Counted from the stretch's first letter, positions 46,198 to 58,847 are shown. The stretch: DNA of 64,000 bases from Thuidium tamariscinum (GCA_947034885.2 OX344758.2:622501-686500); one strand, 5' to 3'. Program-made: numbers and translations. Notes: generated from the sequence alone by a model not told the origin.

Positions 46198-49100
46198 ATG
46201 TCCTTCAAAACTGCAAGAAGCACGACTGAAGCAATTGGTATTTTGAAGAATCGACTAGAACAAGGCATGGCCATCGACTCGTTTATGTATGTTGAAGTTT
46301 TGAGACGGTGCTTGAAGGAAAAAAACCTTAATTTTAATGTCGCGAAGCAGGTTCACGACTGCATCAACCAGAGTGGAATGGAGCAGAATACATATGTGGC
46401 AAACAACCTAGTGAGCGTGTATATCAGGTGTGGAGAATTGCAGGATGCACGTGGAGTGTTTGATAAACTTGTGGATAAGAACGTGTTCAGTTGGACCATT
46501 ATGATTGGAGGTTATGCAAAGCACAATCATGCTGAAAAAGCAATGGAACTTTTCAATCAAATGTGCCAAAAAAGGGTCCAGCCAACTGCATTTACTTTCT
46601 TGAGCATCCTGAAGGCATGTGCCGATTCATCAGCTTTGCAGTGGGGCAAAGAAGTTCATGCGTATGTAAGACATGCTGGGCTTGAATCAGATTTGCGTGT
46701 GGGCACTGCGCTTGTGCACATGTATGGAAAGTGTGGCAGTTTGGTTGATGCTCGGCTAGTTTTTGACCGGATGGACGATCGTGATGTGATGACGTGGACC
46801 GTGATGATTGCTGGACTTGCACAGCATGGGTGTGGGAGTAAAGCATATGGACTGCTTCTCCAAATGAAACAGGAAGGCCTCGAACCCAATGCAATCACGT
46901 TTGCGAGCATTTTGAATCCATGTTCAAGCGCAGGGGCTTTGGAATGGGTGAAGGAGGTTCACAGGCATGTCCTCAAAGCGGGACTTGAGTCGGATTTGCG
47001 TGTGGGCAATGCGCTTGTCCACATGTATGGAAAGTGTGGCAGTTTGGTTGATGCTCGGCTAGTTTTTGACCGGATGGAGGATCGTGATGTGATCACGTGG
47101 AACGTGATGATTGGTGGACTTGCCGAACACGGATGCGGGCAAGAAGCATATGAACTGTTTATGCAAATGCAAAGGGAAGGCTTTAAACCCGATGCATTCA
47201 CTTATGCCAGCATTCTGAACCCATGTTCAAGCGCAGGGGCTTTGGAGTGGGTGAAGGAGGTTCACAGGCATGTCCTCGATGCGGGACTTGAGTCGGATTT
47301 GCGTGTGGGCAATGCGCTTGTCCACATGTATGGAAAGTGTGGCAGTTTGGTTGATGCTCGCCTAGTGTTTGATAGGATGGACGATCGTGATGTGATCACG
47401 TGGAACGTGTTGATTGGTGGACTTGCCGAGCACGGGTGTGGGAGTGAAGCATATGAACTGTTCATGCAACTGCAAAGGGAAGGCGTCGAACCCGATGCAA
47501 TCACTTACGCGAGCATTTTGAACCCATGTTCAAGCGCAGGGGCTTTGGAGTGGGTGAAGGAGGTTCACAGGCATGTCCTCAAGGCGGGACTTGAGTCGGA
47601 TTTGCGTGTGGGCAATGCGCTTGTCCACATGTATGGAAAGTGTGGCAGTTTGGCTGATGCTCGGCTAGTTTTTGACCGGATGGAGGATCGTGATGTGATC
47701 ACGTGGACCGTGTTGATTGGTGGACTTGCCGAACACGGGTGTGGGAGTGAAGCATATGAACTGTTCATGCAAATGCAAAAGGAAGGCCTCGAACCCAATG
47801 CAATCACGTTTGCGAGCATTTTGAATCCATGTTCAAGCACAGGGGCTTTGGAGTGGGTGAAGGAGGTTCACAGGCATGTCCTCAAGGCGGGACTTGAGTC
47901 GGATTTGCGTGTGGGCAATGCGCTTGTCCACATGTATGGAAAGTGTGGCAGTTTGGTTGATGCTCGGCTAGTTTTTGACCGGATGGAGGATCGTGATGTG
48001 ATCACGTGGACCGTGTTGATTGGTGGACTTGCCGAACACGGGTGTGGGAATGAAGCGTATGAACTGTTTATGCAAATGCAAAGGGAAGGCGTCGAACCCA
48101 ATGCAATCACGTTTGCGAGCATTTTGAACCCATGTTCAAGCGTAGGGGCTTTGGAGTGGGTGAAGGAGGTTCACAGGCATGTCCTCAAGGCGGGACTTGA
48201 GTCGGATTTGCGTGTGGGCACTGCGCTTGTCCACATGTATGGAAAGTGTGGCAGTTTGGTTGATGCTCGGCTAGTGTTTGATAGGATGGAGGATCGTGAT
48301 GTGATCACGTGGACCGTGATGATTGGTGGACTTGCACAGCATGGGTGTGGGAGTGAAGCATATGGACTCCTTCTCCAAATGAAACAGGAAGGCCTCGAAC
48401 CCAATGCATTTACGTTTGCGAGCATTTTGAATCCATGTTCAAGCACAGGGGCTTTGGAGTGGGTGAAGGAGGTTCACAGGCATGTCCTCGAAGCCGGACT
48501 TGAGTCGAATTTGCGTGTGGGCAATGCGCTTGTCCACATGTATGCAAATACTGGAGGTGTTGATGATGCCCGGCTAGTGTTTGATAGGATGGAGGATCGT
48601 GATGTGATCACGTGGAACGTGATGATTGGTGCACTTGCCGAACACGGATGTGGGCAAGAAGCATATGAACTGTTTATGCAAATGCAAAGGGAAGCCCTCG
48701 AACCCAATGCATTCACTTATACGAGCATTCTGAATCCATGTTCAAGCACAGGGGCTTTGGAGTGGGTGAAGGAGGTTCACAGGCATGTCCTCAAGGCGGG
48801 ACTTGAGTCGGATTTGCGTGTGGGCAATGCGCTTGTCCACATGTATGGAAAGTGTGGCAGTTTGGTTGATGCTCGGCTAGTTTTTGACCGGATGGAGGAT
48901 CGTGATGTGATCACGTGGACCATGATGATTGGTGGATTTGCCGAACACGGGTGTGGGAATGAAGCGTATGAACTGTTCATGCAAATGCAAAGGGAAGGCG
49001 TCGAACCCAATGCAATCACGTTTGCGAGCATTTTGAACCCATGTTCAAGCGTAGGGGCTTTGGAGTGGGTGAAGGAGGTTCACAGGCATGTCCTCAAAGC

Positions 49101-50133
49101 GGGACTTGAGTCGGATTTGCGTGTGGGCACTGCGCTTGTCCACATGTATGGAAAGTGTGGCAGTTTGGTTGATGCTCGGCTAGTTTTTGACCGGATGGAC
49201 GATCGTGACGCAATCACATGGAATGTGATGATTGGTGCACTTGCAGACCATGGATGTGGGCACGGAGCCCTGGAAGTGTTCAAAAATATGGTTGCAGACG
49301 GCGTAGAGCCTAATGTGATCTCCTTCGTTGCAGTGTTGTCGGCCTGTAGTCATGCTGGCCTTGTGGATGAGGGCCGTAGACTTTTTCTCGCCATGACTCA
49401 AGATTATGGCATCGAACCTAGTGTAGTGCTTTGTACCTGCATGGTGGATGTTCTTGCGCGAGCAGGACACTTGGAGGAAGCAAAGCTTTTGATTGACAAC
49501 ATGCCGGTGGAACCAGATGGTGCAACTTGGGGAGCCTTGCTTGGTGCCTGTAGAACGTACGGTAATGTGGAGTTGGGCAAACTTGCCGCTAATGAGCGTC
49601 TCAAGTTGGATCCGAAGGATGCTTCTGCTTACGTGCTTCTCTCGAATATCTATGCTGCAGCTGGCAAGTGGGAGGAGGTGTTGTGGGTGCGCACTATGAT
49701 GCAAGAGAGAGGTGTACGCAAGGAGCCAGGGCGTAGCTGGATTGAAGTTGATAACAAGGTTCATGACTTCGTTGTAGGGGATACTTCTCACCCAAAAGCG
49801 AAGGAGATCTATGCTGAGCTGAGGAGATTGAGTGTGAAAATTAAGGCCGAAGGCTACATTCCTGATACCCGGCTAGTGTTGCGGAACATTGAGGAGGAGG
49901 AGAAAGAACTTGCTCTTTGCTCCCATAGCGAGAAGTTGGCTATTGCTTACGGACTCATGCAGACACCCCCTGGAGAACTAATTCGGGTGTTCAAGAACCT
50001 TCGAGTGTGTTCAGATTGCCATATAGCAACCAAGTTTATCTCAAAGACTTTTGAACGAGAGATTGTTGTGAGGGATGCTAATCGCTTTCACCACTTCCAA
50101 AATGGCGTGTGTTCTTGTGGTGATTACTGGTGA
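46198..50133 (+). CDS. DYW-type PPR RNA-editing factor with highly uniform PLS repeats
   Basis: A 1311-residue intron-less protein from ATG 46198; an in-frame stop lies upstream at 46102, and an acceptor-like site near 46110 leaves room for a 5' exon. A short non-PPR N-terminus is followed by PLS triplets. From about 46.68 to 49.28 kb the P-L-S triplet (35+35+31 residues, 303 bp) repeats almost identically eight to nine times. Then come P2-L2-S2, E1/E2 (EPGRSWIEVDN, HPKAKEIY) and a complete DYW deaminase: CSHSEKLAIAYG (HxE), VCSDCH (CxxC), HHFQNGVCSCGDYW at the end. Such proteins bind organellar transcripts and convert a specific C to U. Positions 5 and last of P and S motifs vary among otherwise identical repeats (Asn/Thr with Asp/Asn), so the repeats specify different bases. 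Repeat uniformity indicates recent tandem expansion or conversion. Targeting is not visible but expected to be mitochondrial or plastid. Confidence 0.95.
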   Translation: MSFKTARSTTEAIGILKNRLEQGMAIDSFMYVEVLRRCLKEKNLNFNVAKQVHDCINQSGMEQNTYVANNLVSVYIRCGELQDARGVFDKLVDKNVFSWTIMIGGYAKHNHAEKAMELFNQMCQKRVQPTAFTFLSILKACADSSALQWGKEVHAYVRHAGLESDLRVGTALVHMYGKCGSLVDARLVFDRMDDRDVMTWTVMIAGLAQHGCGSKAYGLLLQMKQEGLEPNAITFASILNPCSSAGALEWVKEVHRHVLKAGLESDLRVGNALVHMYGKCGSLVDARLVFDRMEDRDVITWNVMIGGLAEHGCGQEAYELFMQMQREGFKPDAFTYASILNPCSSAGALEWVKEVHRHVLDAGLESDLRVGNALVHMYGKCGSLVDARLVFDRMDDRDVITWNVLIGGLAEHGCGSEAYELFMQLQREGVEPDAITYASILNPCSSAGALEWVKEVHRHVLKAGLESDLRVGNALVHMYGKCGSLADARLVFDRMEDRDVITWTVLIGGLAEHGCGSEAYELFMQMQKEGLEPNAITFASILNPCSSTGALEWVKEVHRHVLKAGLESDLRVGNALVHMYGKCGSLVDARLVFDRMEDRDVITWTVLIGGLAEHGCGNEAYELFMQMQREGVEPNAITFASILNPCSSVGALEWVKEVHRHVLKAGLESDLRVGTALVHMYGKCGSLVDARLVFDRMEDRDVITWTVMIGGLAQHGCGSEAYGLLLQMKQEGLEPNAFTFASILNPCSSTGALEWVKEVHRHVLEAGLESNLRVGNALVHMYANTGGVDDARLVFDRMEDRDVITWNVMIGALAEHGCGQEAYELFMQMQREALEPNAFTYTSILNPCSSTGALEWVKEVHRHVLKAGLESDLRVGNALVHMYGKCGSLVDARLVFDRMEDRDVITWTMMIGGFAEHGCGNEAYELFMQMQREGVEPNAITFASILNPCSSVGALEWVKEVHRHVLKAGLESDLRVGTALVHMYGKCGSLVDARLVFDRMDDRDAITWNVMIGALADHGCGHGALEVFKNMVADGVEPNVISFVAVLSACSHAGLVDEGRRLFLAMTQDYGIEPSVVLCTCMVDVLARAGHLEEAKLLIDNMPVEPDGATWGALLGACRTYGNVELGKLAANERLKLDPKDASAYVLLSNIYAAAGKWEEVLWVRTMMQERGVRKEPGRSWIEVDNKVHDFVVGDTSHPKAKEIYAELRRLSVKIKAEGYIPDTRLVLRNIEEEEKELALCSHSEKLAIAYGLMQTPPGELIRVFKNLRVCSDCHIATKFISKTFEREIVVRDANRFHHFQNGVCSCGDYW

Positions 50134-51099
50134 TGAGGTTGGCAATCATGACCAATTGTAGCCTATGTTATTGTTTGGAGCTCTTCATTGGAATTTGTCA
50201 TCATTTGTGAATATGTTAAGATGTTGATAATTGATTGAAAACTATTACATTGGTTGGAAATGACTCCAAGTTCATGTTCATAGAAGTTGTCACCTCTTTC
50301 ATTTCTTCACCTATTGTTTTTGTGAAGGCAAGTAGAAATGATCCTAGCACTACCATTCACCTTACATCCTTTTGTTGGTAGCATCAAAATCTAAGGATTC
50401 TTTATTGAAAAGACTATTCACTTGGAAGTATCAATTGATTATTTTGAAGTCTTTCCTTCAAGAAGAAGATGATGTAAGTTGTTGTTTTTCCCAAAAGTTG
50501 TCAAAAATTGTCATGTTTAAGTGCATTGAGAGAAAATACAATTAGAAAAAGTTTCTTTTTCTAAATTTACTTGTATGAAAGGGTAGAAGATAGCTACTAT
50601 AGTAATGTGGAAATTTCAGTCCATTTGATTGTGTAGATTGGAGGTTTATATATATAAATGATTTTTTTTGACCTTGTTCAATAGGGTTGGAAATCTTTAA
50701 TTATTCATAGGATGAGACTTTTGTACTACTTATGGTTTTTCTTACCATTGCCTATTATATCATAGTAGTTACGTACATGCCAAATTTTAGAGCCTAATGC
50801 ATTAGAGGAGATTCAGGCTTTTAAGAGACTACAAGTTCCCATAGTCCGAAAACTCATAATTTGCCATGGGAATGCAATATTGCAAAAATCCTACGTGGTC
50901 AAGAGAATGCCACATCACAAAAAAAAATTGAAAAAAAATAATTTGGAGGTTTTTTTTTTTTTCATATTTCAGAACCCCAATTTTTTTTAATTTTTTTAAT
51001 TTTCCAGATTTCATATCCAAGTGTTAGAATTTACACATATATTTGATATTATTTATAAAAATGTCGACCGATGCTATGTTATGACGTTACACATGACAC
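50134..51099. other. 3' flank of the PPR gene
   Basis: AT-rich, with poly-A/T runs at 50920-51000. No gene recognised. Confidence 0.4.
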
Positions 51100-51227
51100 A
51101 TACATACATATATATATACACATATATACACATATATATACACACACATATATATACATATATATATACACACATATATACACATATATATATATATACA
51201 CATATATATATATACATATATATACAC

Positions 51228-51259
<32 letters not shown>

Positions 51260-51262
51260 GGA
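51100..51262. repeat. (TA/CA) microsatellite
   Basis: Mixed ACATATATATAC and ACACAC units ending in a pure TA run at about 51238-51259. Open frames across it (Tyr/Ile/His repeats) are by-products. Confidence 0.9.
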
Positions 51263-54200
51263 TTTACAACTGATGTTTGCCATATATTCTGTGTACATGA
51301 GTCTGTTAAGCTTTTCCTACATAAAAAGGTTTTCTATGAACCTTAAATGGATATCTTAAATCATATGTATACACCTGAGCTACAGTGATGTATCTGAAAA
51401 TATAGCCCATTCATAAAAATCTTTCAATTATGATAGTAACTTGAAGGCTATACTCAGTGTATCCTCATAATATCTACAAAATAGAGGAGGTACTTTAATT
51501 AAACCTCACTGACATGGTATTTGCCCTATCATGTTAAAACTAGTAGCCAAAATTAACACACTAGAAGCCCAAATTTAAACACTTGGTTGTTAAAATGGCG
51601 GATGCAAAGTAATTGAAGGAAGATCCAGACCCCTAAGGTCTGGTTCATCACTGCTGGACCACATCCTGGTAACGGATGAATAAACCCAAAATGAGATTTG
51701 AACTCAGACCCTACCACACAACACAACTGAAAAGATATTATAAGCAGGTTTCCAACTCCCAGTAAAGACCTTGGGGTCTTTACTTCACAGTGAAAAGACT
51801 GAGATTGAAGAGATTAGGCTGAGACTGAGATTCCTTTTTTTGAATGAACTAGGAGCTTTGAGGAGTTGCGTTTTGCTACAGGTTGTTGCTACGCTTAAGC
51901 AATGGCTTCATCATCATTACAACGTCCTAATAGCACTCAGGTTCTGACTAAAATTACGGTGGTAGCATACTTTGGGTTTTCTATTACCTATATTGATTTG
52001 TTTTCTTAGCTCCTTGTAAAAGTAATATCAAGCGTAAGAGGGTTGTAGACACCTGGTGTAGCCTCATTAACAAAACATTAGCTTAGCTTGTATTTGAGAT
52101 GGACACAAGTGAGGCCCTCTACCTCTTGGAGCAATTTTATAAGAAATGATATGGTTTACCCTTTCTCCTACTATGTGCTCAAATATTTTGTATTCTTACA
52201 CTTTGAGATTTTACTCTAGTTATAAACCTTGGAATAAGTATATGTGGCAGCATTATACATAGAAATGTGTTCCAGCACTTGAGTGCATTGATGAAAATGT
52301 TGTATGGTGACTGGTCGTGCTTACAAATGAGTGCATATTTGTACAAACATCTTAGCATTTGTTTTAGCCTTGACTAAAATGCTAGAAAAAATAGGGTAAG
52401 GTCTGTTCAAATTGAGTTGCAAAAAAGATACATGTTTTAGAAGGATTACAACAAGATATACTAAGTTTGAACATGATACTAAATGCATGAGAAATTGATA
52501 GAATGACGCCCTAGATAGGGATGTTCCAAAAGTTGAATTTTTTTTGGTAAATGTTGGCTTGACAACGGCCAGCAGTTCCTGGACTAGTTTCAGGATCAGT
52601 CTTGAAATGGCCCTTTGGAGCCCTCAAATCCCCTCTAATGGAGTTTTTTCACCAATTGCTTAAAGGTATCTTTTTTGCTTAAGAAACTTCAAGCAACATA
52701 ACTTTTAACTTGGGCACCTCATAGAAAATGTATATGTATTTTGATGTTAATGTAAGTCTATATCTTGTCTCAAAATTTCACAAACATCCATTCTAAAATG
52801 ACTTTTATTATACCAACCAGATTTATTTTTTTGCTTTTTAGTGCTAGTTTGCACTAGAAAAAATAATCTGGCTAAAAAACACCCCAAAAAATGTTGGAAT
52901 ACTTAGATGAAATCGCCAAACAACTTTGAAATTTAAAAAAATATTAGATGAATTCACCTAATTTTGGATGAAAACCATACTATACATCCAAGAAATGAAT
53001 TAATGTTGCAATTTGGAGCATCCCTATAACATTTTATGTTGCCACTATGGCTATTTTCCAAAAATGAAAAAAAAAAGCCTTGATACCAACCTAAAATTTC
53101 TATTGTCCCTTTGAGGGACAACAGACCTTTAGGAGTTAATGTTGAAGCTAGGTGATTCAAGTGTGTAATGTATATCGATGTCACTATAAATTTAAGATTA
53201 ATAAACAATTTTTTATTTGGGATGCACTATTAACAAAAAAAAATTTGTTGTTAACATGGTAGTTTTTTTCCTCCATTTTTGTTCTTCTATATATTTATTG
53301 ATTTGAATGATTTTTAATTTGTTGCCATAGGTGTTCTCTTTACACTCTAGTTTTGAAGCCATTTGTGGAGTGATTTCGTATGAGTTTTAAGCTTTTCAAT
53401 TGTGATAAATAATCCACTTTAGGAATAGTGATTAGTATGCTACATCAATAATTTGTCCTATTAGTATGTGACACTAATTTATAAATGATACACTATTTGT
53501 AATTAACTTGAATTAGTTTGGATTGAAATCTTTAGTGTATTCTATTAATTTTCATAGAATAAAGTTAGTACTTAGCAAATCTGTAACTTCTACAATCTAT
53601 TGTTGTTGAGGTAGTGTCTAGCAAATTTATAACCTTTAGTATTATAATTCTAAAGAATAGAAATAGTAAATTGGAAAATCTATAACCTATTCTATTTTTG
53701 CAAAGACACTAATATTAAGCATTTACTAGTTGGATAAATTTATGTAGCTTAAACCAAAGCTAACAATACACTTGAACCTCTAAAATGACATTGTTTTTGA
53801 AGAAAAATGGGCTTCCAAATGAAGTTGCATATATTTACAACTTGTAATGTGGAACTTGTTAATTCAAATATGTACACAACATGTCAAATCCTCAAGATAC
53901 ATTGGGAATGTCCAATTACAAAATGTATCAATAGAGAGGGTTGAAATCACTATTTACTACAAAAGTAGGAATTTACCAAGCAAAAAATATCTATAGATTT
54001 CTAGAACTTCAAACGAGTAGAGTGTACCATTAGAGAATGTGTAAGAACATTGCTTACCAACCCTTTTGGGGGGGCGATTTGGTGCTACATTACACCATTC
54101 CAAAATGAATGTCTACTTTTCACTAGATAAAAGTAATATTTTTTCACCAGAATTTCTTCATTTCTATTCAAATTATAGATGAAATTGCCAACTTTGGATT

Positions 54201-56070
54201 AAATAAAGTGCATGGATATGATTGAAAAGTGTTTTTTTTGTCAAAAAGATGGATGGATGGAGATATACAATGCTTCACCAAATTTTAAGTGGTTGCCATC
54301 TTGGCACTTTCTCAAAAACTAAAAAAAAAGGGTTGTTGCTTACCACTAAAATGAGAATTTACTAGTCGACTAAGAAACTCTAAGTTCTTGGAAATTTAAA
54401 CTATTGTATCGATATTCATGTAGTAAAGAATTATTTTGCTTGTGATGTACATTGTAGGGCTAATACTTGTTTCAATATGTTTCAAATTTCAAATATCTCT
54501 ATAAAGCTTTAAAATTGCCTACAACCAAATTTGTTGTTAATTGGTACCTAGTTCTATGTTGGCCCTCCACTAAGGGTGGATACTCTCAACTAAGTAACTT
54601 AGAGCATTCTCAATCCAACTTGTAATATGTATCCAACAAAGTATACTTTCATCAATTCTTCAATTTCAAGGGGCCCAATCATAGGCTATATATTTATCCA
54701 AAAAATAGTTAATGTACCAATCATAAGTCATTTTGTTGAATTTTTGACAAGATCCCATCAAAGGGAATAGAAATCCACCTAAATTTAATCTTAGAAGATG
54801 CTTTGAACATTATATTCATTAAAATGGAGGATGAAGGTTCTCTCAAAATAGTCTTAGGTATTTGAAGGTAGAACCAATGAATTGCATGGGCTCTAATTTA
54901 GCTCAATTATCACTCCATTTATTAGTCTAAAGTATCAATTTCCATTAAAATGAGAGTCATACAAATAATGAACGCCTTCCAACAAATGTTGTTATATTCG
55001 ATATTAAACATTCTACTTGTTCCAAAAACAAAGCATCTATAAAATGCAATAGTAATTACATGAAGATGATATTTTAATTGCACTTGCAATATGAATACAG
55101 TGAATGCATCATCCAAACATGTATTATCCACTAGAAATCTATATTTATGAATTGTATTCATGGAAACGAATTATTAACTATTTGAGAAAATAAAATATAG
55201 ATGCTTATATTCATGAGAACAAAAAATGATGTCTTCCACATATACACAAAAGCATATTGTAAACATATAAATGACAAAAAATAATATACTATCATATAGA
55301 CCTAACAACATAGGGAACATTTCTCCAGCCACTGTTATAATTAAGACTAAGGATTTCAACCAAACTGTACTTGATGATTTCAATTTGAGTAACAAGAATT
55401 TTTATCGACCAATCTTCGGTTTCTTTCTGGGTCCTAGACTTCTACACTATCACAACAACATCCATGTGCTGCCAAAGTGGGAGTTCTTTTGCATCACTAT
55501 TGTCCCATTCAGTGTAGAAGTTTTGAATATTTCCATCAACTGTTATTGGACAAAAGTATTGAGTGAGCATGTAATTTGAATGTAGTTGATCATCATAAAG
55601 ATTAGACAATGCCCTTGCAATTTACATTGAATGCAAGTCATTTTCCATGGGAGTAATCGCAACAAAATAGCCTTCAAAGAGATCTCACTCCACCCTAAAG
55701 GATGGTTGTGGGTGACTACTCAATGGCCCGACGTACACATCATCCTCCCCAAACTCTTCATGATCCTTGTTGCCTCTGTCTAATTGATCTATTTAAGTTG
55801 CTTGAACAAGAGTCATTGGCCAAAAACCATCCTTCAAAACAATAGAGTCAAGTAGTGGTTGTTGAAGTGCTACCTTCACATCATGCTAGTAGTACACTAC
55901 ATGCTCCAATCGTCTTTTACATTCTCCAAAGTGGTCTTGGTTGCACAAATTCTCCTTGTACTTAATGTATGCAGATATATCCTTCAGAATGTCCCCTACA
56001 CCTTTCATTGGACTTGGCACAACTACTACTGGTACTCTACGAGGCTATAAACTTTGTCCATCCAAATCCT
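51263..56070. other. AT-rich DNA without recognised genes
   Basis: Short frames only. 53101-53136 ends in CAGACCTTTAGGAGTTAA, like one end of the TTAA transposon at 8962-9888, but no partner end was found. Confidence 0.4.
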
Positions 56071-56644
56071 CGTGGAATAATTGCACGAAACACTTGTACT
56101 ATTTGTTGCGTTTTACAATAGTACTCCTAAGTCTTGACTTTTTCTAGAGTACAATTAAATTAAAAAATTAATTTTTAAATTTAAAAAAAAAATGTGACTT
56201 ATGTACACACCTTTAAGATGAAGGTACCCACAAAAGGAATTGTATAGAAAAATTCTCTAAGTAGGAGAACTTGAAAAGTCCCAAACCTTATATTAAGAAA
56301 ATACATACCTTCATGTTTTAATTAGGGAAAAATAGTAAAAATAAGTAAATACAAAAAAAGTGTCCTTTTGCAATAAGTTTATGGAAATGTTCATTCACTA
56401 AAAAACCACCAAAAAAATGTTTTATATGTTTCAAAATACAAGTAGAAAGAAGCTCACTTTGTAGACTTCTACACCACATAAAATTAATTATTTTCAAAAA
56501 TCTCTCTTTGAAGAGATAGAAATCTACTAGAAGACCATTTCATCCAAATTTCATCTTAAAATCATAAGAAGGTACTCCTCAGTACTAAAAACCTCCAAAT
56601 TGTCATTTGTGACATTCAATCACTAGAAATATTTTAATATTTTA

Positions 56645-57206
56645 CTCCCTCCGTCCCAAAATGATCTTCATGTTGGCCTTAATTTTTTGTCCCAAAATGA
56701 TCTTCTTGTAGCCTTTTGTGATATGAAAATTTGTCAAATTTGGATTTTACTTCTTGTCCAAGACTAGCAAAACAACTTTAAGCAATAATTTCCCTTCCAT
56801 TCATAAAATCATCAATCAAAAAACAAAAGAAATAACTAAAGGGGTTAATCAATACTTTTTGTTTGTTTTTTTGCATCTCTTTGAGTGTTGCCTACTCGAA
56901 GGAGGTGAAGCTTTGGTAGGTGGAACAAAGGTTCATGAATACATGGTCTTAGGCCCATATTAATCACCTACAAAATAACAACCTCAAATTCAAAATTTAA
57001 GTACCTTTTTGAAAATGCCTCCAAAATTCTACTTTTCTATATTCTAAAATTACACTTTGAAAAAGGCTTTTAAAACTCAAAGTTTCAAAGATACTAAGAG
57101 TGAACCAAGCTTTGCTTACAAATCCAAAGGGGACTTTAAAATGTTATTTTTGGCCTTAATCCATAATATTTTGTTAAATAGGAAGATCATTTTGGGACGG
57201 AGGTAG
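56645..57206. mobile_element. Stowaway/mariner-type miniature element (562 bp)
   Basis: Left end CTCCCTCCGTCCCAAAATGA, right end TTTTGGGACGGAGGTAG, with the TA dinucleotide on both sides (56643-56644, 57207-57208). The termini are the classic Stowaway sequence. The inner part of each end also pairs (GATCTTC / GAAGATC). No transposase. Confidence 0.9.
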
Positions 57207-57508
57207 TAATATTTTTTTAAATTATGAAAAAATTATGTAAGGTGTATGATAGTTATGAGTACCTTCTCTACAAATCTTGAGTGATTTGGAGCGAAAATGC
57301 AAAAGTTATACTCAAAAAATTGGTTAGCATGAGACGTGTGGCAAAAAATAGTACAAGTGTTCTATGCAATGATCCCATGCCACAATTCCATTCCACAACC
57401 TGCACCTTTGGGAAATTAGTCCAAGTTAGTGTACAATAATTTATACTTCATGACAAGACAACCAATCAAATCATTAATATTCTTTCAAACTCATTTCTAA
57501 GAGTTAGA

Positions 57509-58312
57509 ATGATGGAAATCCCTAGAATTAGGAAATTTCCACCTTCTAAGATGTTTCTTCACCATTTTGGTATAGACTGCTACCAAACCTCTCCTAACAG
57601 TCTTTTTTGTGTATTTTTCTTTTATATTTTGACTAAATTTCACCAAATATTTGCGAAAAATAGACCCAAAGTTCTAAGTGCCAACTTGAGGGCTCACAAG
57701 AGCATCAAGAGGAAATTAGATGTGCCCATTGGTGATGCAAGTGATTCACATAGACCAAACAAAATGAATTTTTCTCAACCCCGTGTTCGAACAAGGTCCA
57801 CGAGAGCTTGTTCACCTTCTATGCATGAGGAAGGTAAAGAACTTGAGGCAAATAGTTCTCGACATGTTTCCATTGCATTTGAGAGCAACTACAACACATC
57901 CAAATGGTACACTGTAAGAATCAGCTACAAATCCAATGCAAGATGTCAAGCTCAACATAAGACCTTGAACATAAAGTGCACTGTTAAAATTGCAAAGGGA
58001 AAGAAGGGAACTCCAACACCCACCTACCGCGGTAGAAAAGAGGAGTATGGAAGTAAGTGGGAAGTAGTGGTTGATTTCTAGTTCTTCTGGGATGACATTG
58101 AACGTTGTGTGAAGATTACAAAGTGGAAATGGATTATCGACTGGCCTAAGCTCCCAAAGATTTGGCCTGTTCTCACTGGAACATATCTCAATCGTGAAGA
58201 GACATTGTTATTGCAACATGTAGATTCCGCCTTCAAGCACACCCAACATTGTCACCACATTGGCTATTCAACATGTCAAAGATTTTCAACACTGTTGTGT
58301 ATGACCAATTGA
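57509..58312 (+). pseudogene. Unrecognised coding region inside the long-TIR element
   Basis: One frame of 268 codons with a single internal stop, TAG at 58079. The first third is poor, possibly leader or intron. Then comes a basic, structured-looking part: RVRTRSTRACSPSMHEEGKE, NYNTSKWYTVRISYKSNARC, GRKEEYGSKWEVVVDF and, after the stop, DDIERCVKITKWKWIIDWP and IWPVLTGTYLNREETLL. No family recognised. Its place between long inverted repeats suggests a transposon gene or a captured host gene. Confidence 0.4.
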
Positions 58313-58677
58313 CCACCCTACATCCAAGAATGCGGATGCATATCCAACAATCAGAAAAACCTGTGCCATTCAAAGGGTTGCAAATGCACCAACTACAGAA
58401 CAAACAAATAAGTGGGAAAGTACAGGTAATGTTAGAGGGCAGATTCTGGAGGTCACTTTGTTCCCTTTTCCTGGTCTTGGTGCAATTTGTAGTACTAAAA
58501 ACAAGGTTAGATTCCAACAAAAATACATATAGGATTATAGTCGATATGTTCCCTATATACACATGTAAATATTGCAATTTACAGATAAGTCCCTATTTAC
58601 AGTGAACATTGCAATTTACAGTCCCTATTTACAGTCAATATATTCATGTCCGGACTTTGTAAATATTGCAATTTCAG

Positions 58678-58847
58678 CTATTGGAGGTCGACAACAGTAT
58701 GTGAACTGCAAACACTTATACTATTTGTACAGGTACTTCTGCAAGATGGACGTCCATGAAGACAAATTCATTCATGCACTAAGTTATAGCTTCAATGAGT
58801 TGAAGTTACTTCTACTTCGAGTGGGAATTATTGCAGCTCCAGAATAG
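58678..58847 (+). CDS. Possible last exon with a Cys/His finger-like motif
   Basis: After an acceptor-like ATTTCAG (ending at 58677) the frame reads IGGRQQYVNCKHLYYLYRYF, CKMDVHEDKFIHALSYSFNE and ends VGIIAAPE-stop. The CKHLYY segment resembles the second half of SWIM-type zinc fingers (CxH) found near the C-terminus of MULE transposases. How it joins the frame at 57.5-58.3 kb is unclear. Confidence 0.35.

Noticed and set aside
46592-49791. A series of minus-strand frames spaced 303 bp apart within the PPR gene
   Set aside because: Shadows of the tandem PLS repeats; the plus-strand protein is unmistakable.
51600-51770. Possible tRNA-derived SINE on the minus strand (GAGTTCAAATCTC resembles a B box)
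   Set aside because: No convincing A box at the right distance, no 3' tail and no flanking duplication.
53101-53136. Half of a TTAA transposon (CCTTTAGGAGTTAA)
   Set aside because: No partner terminus upstream; one mismatched end is not enough.
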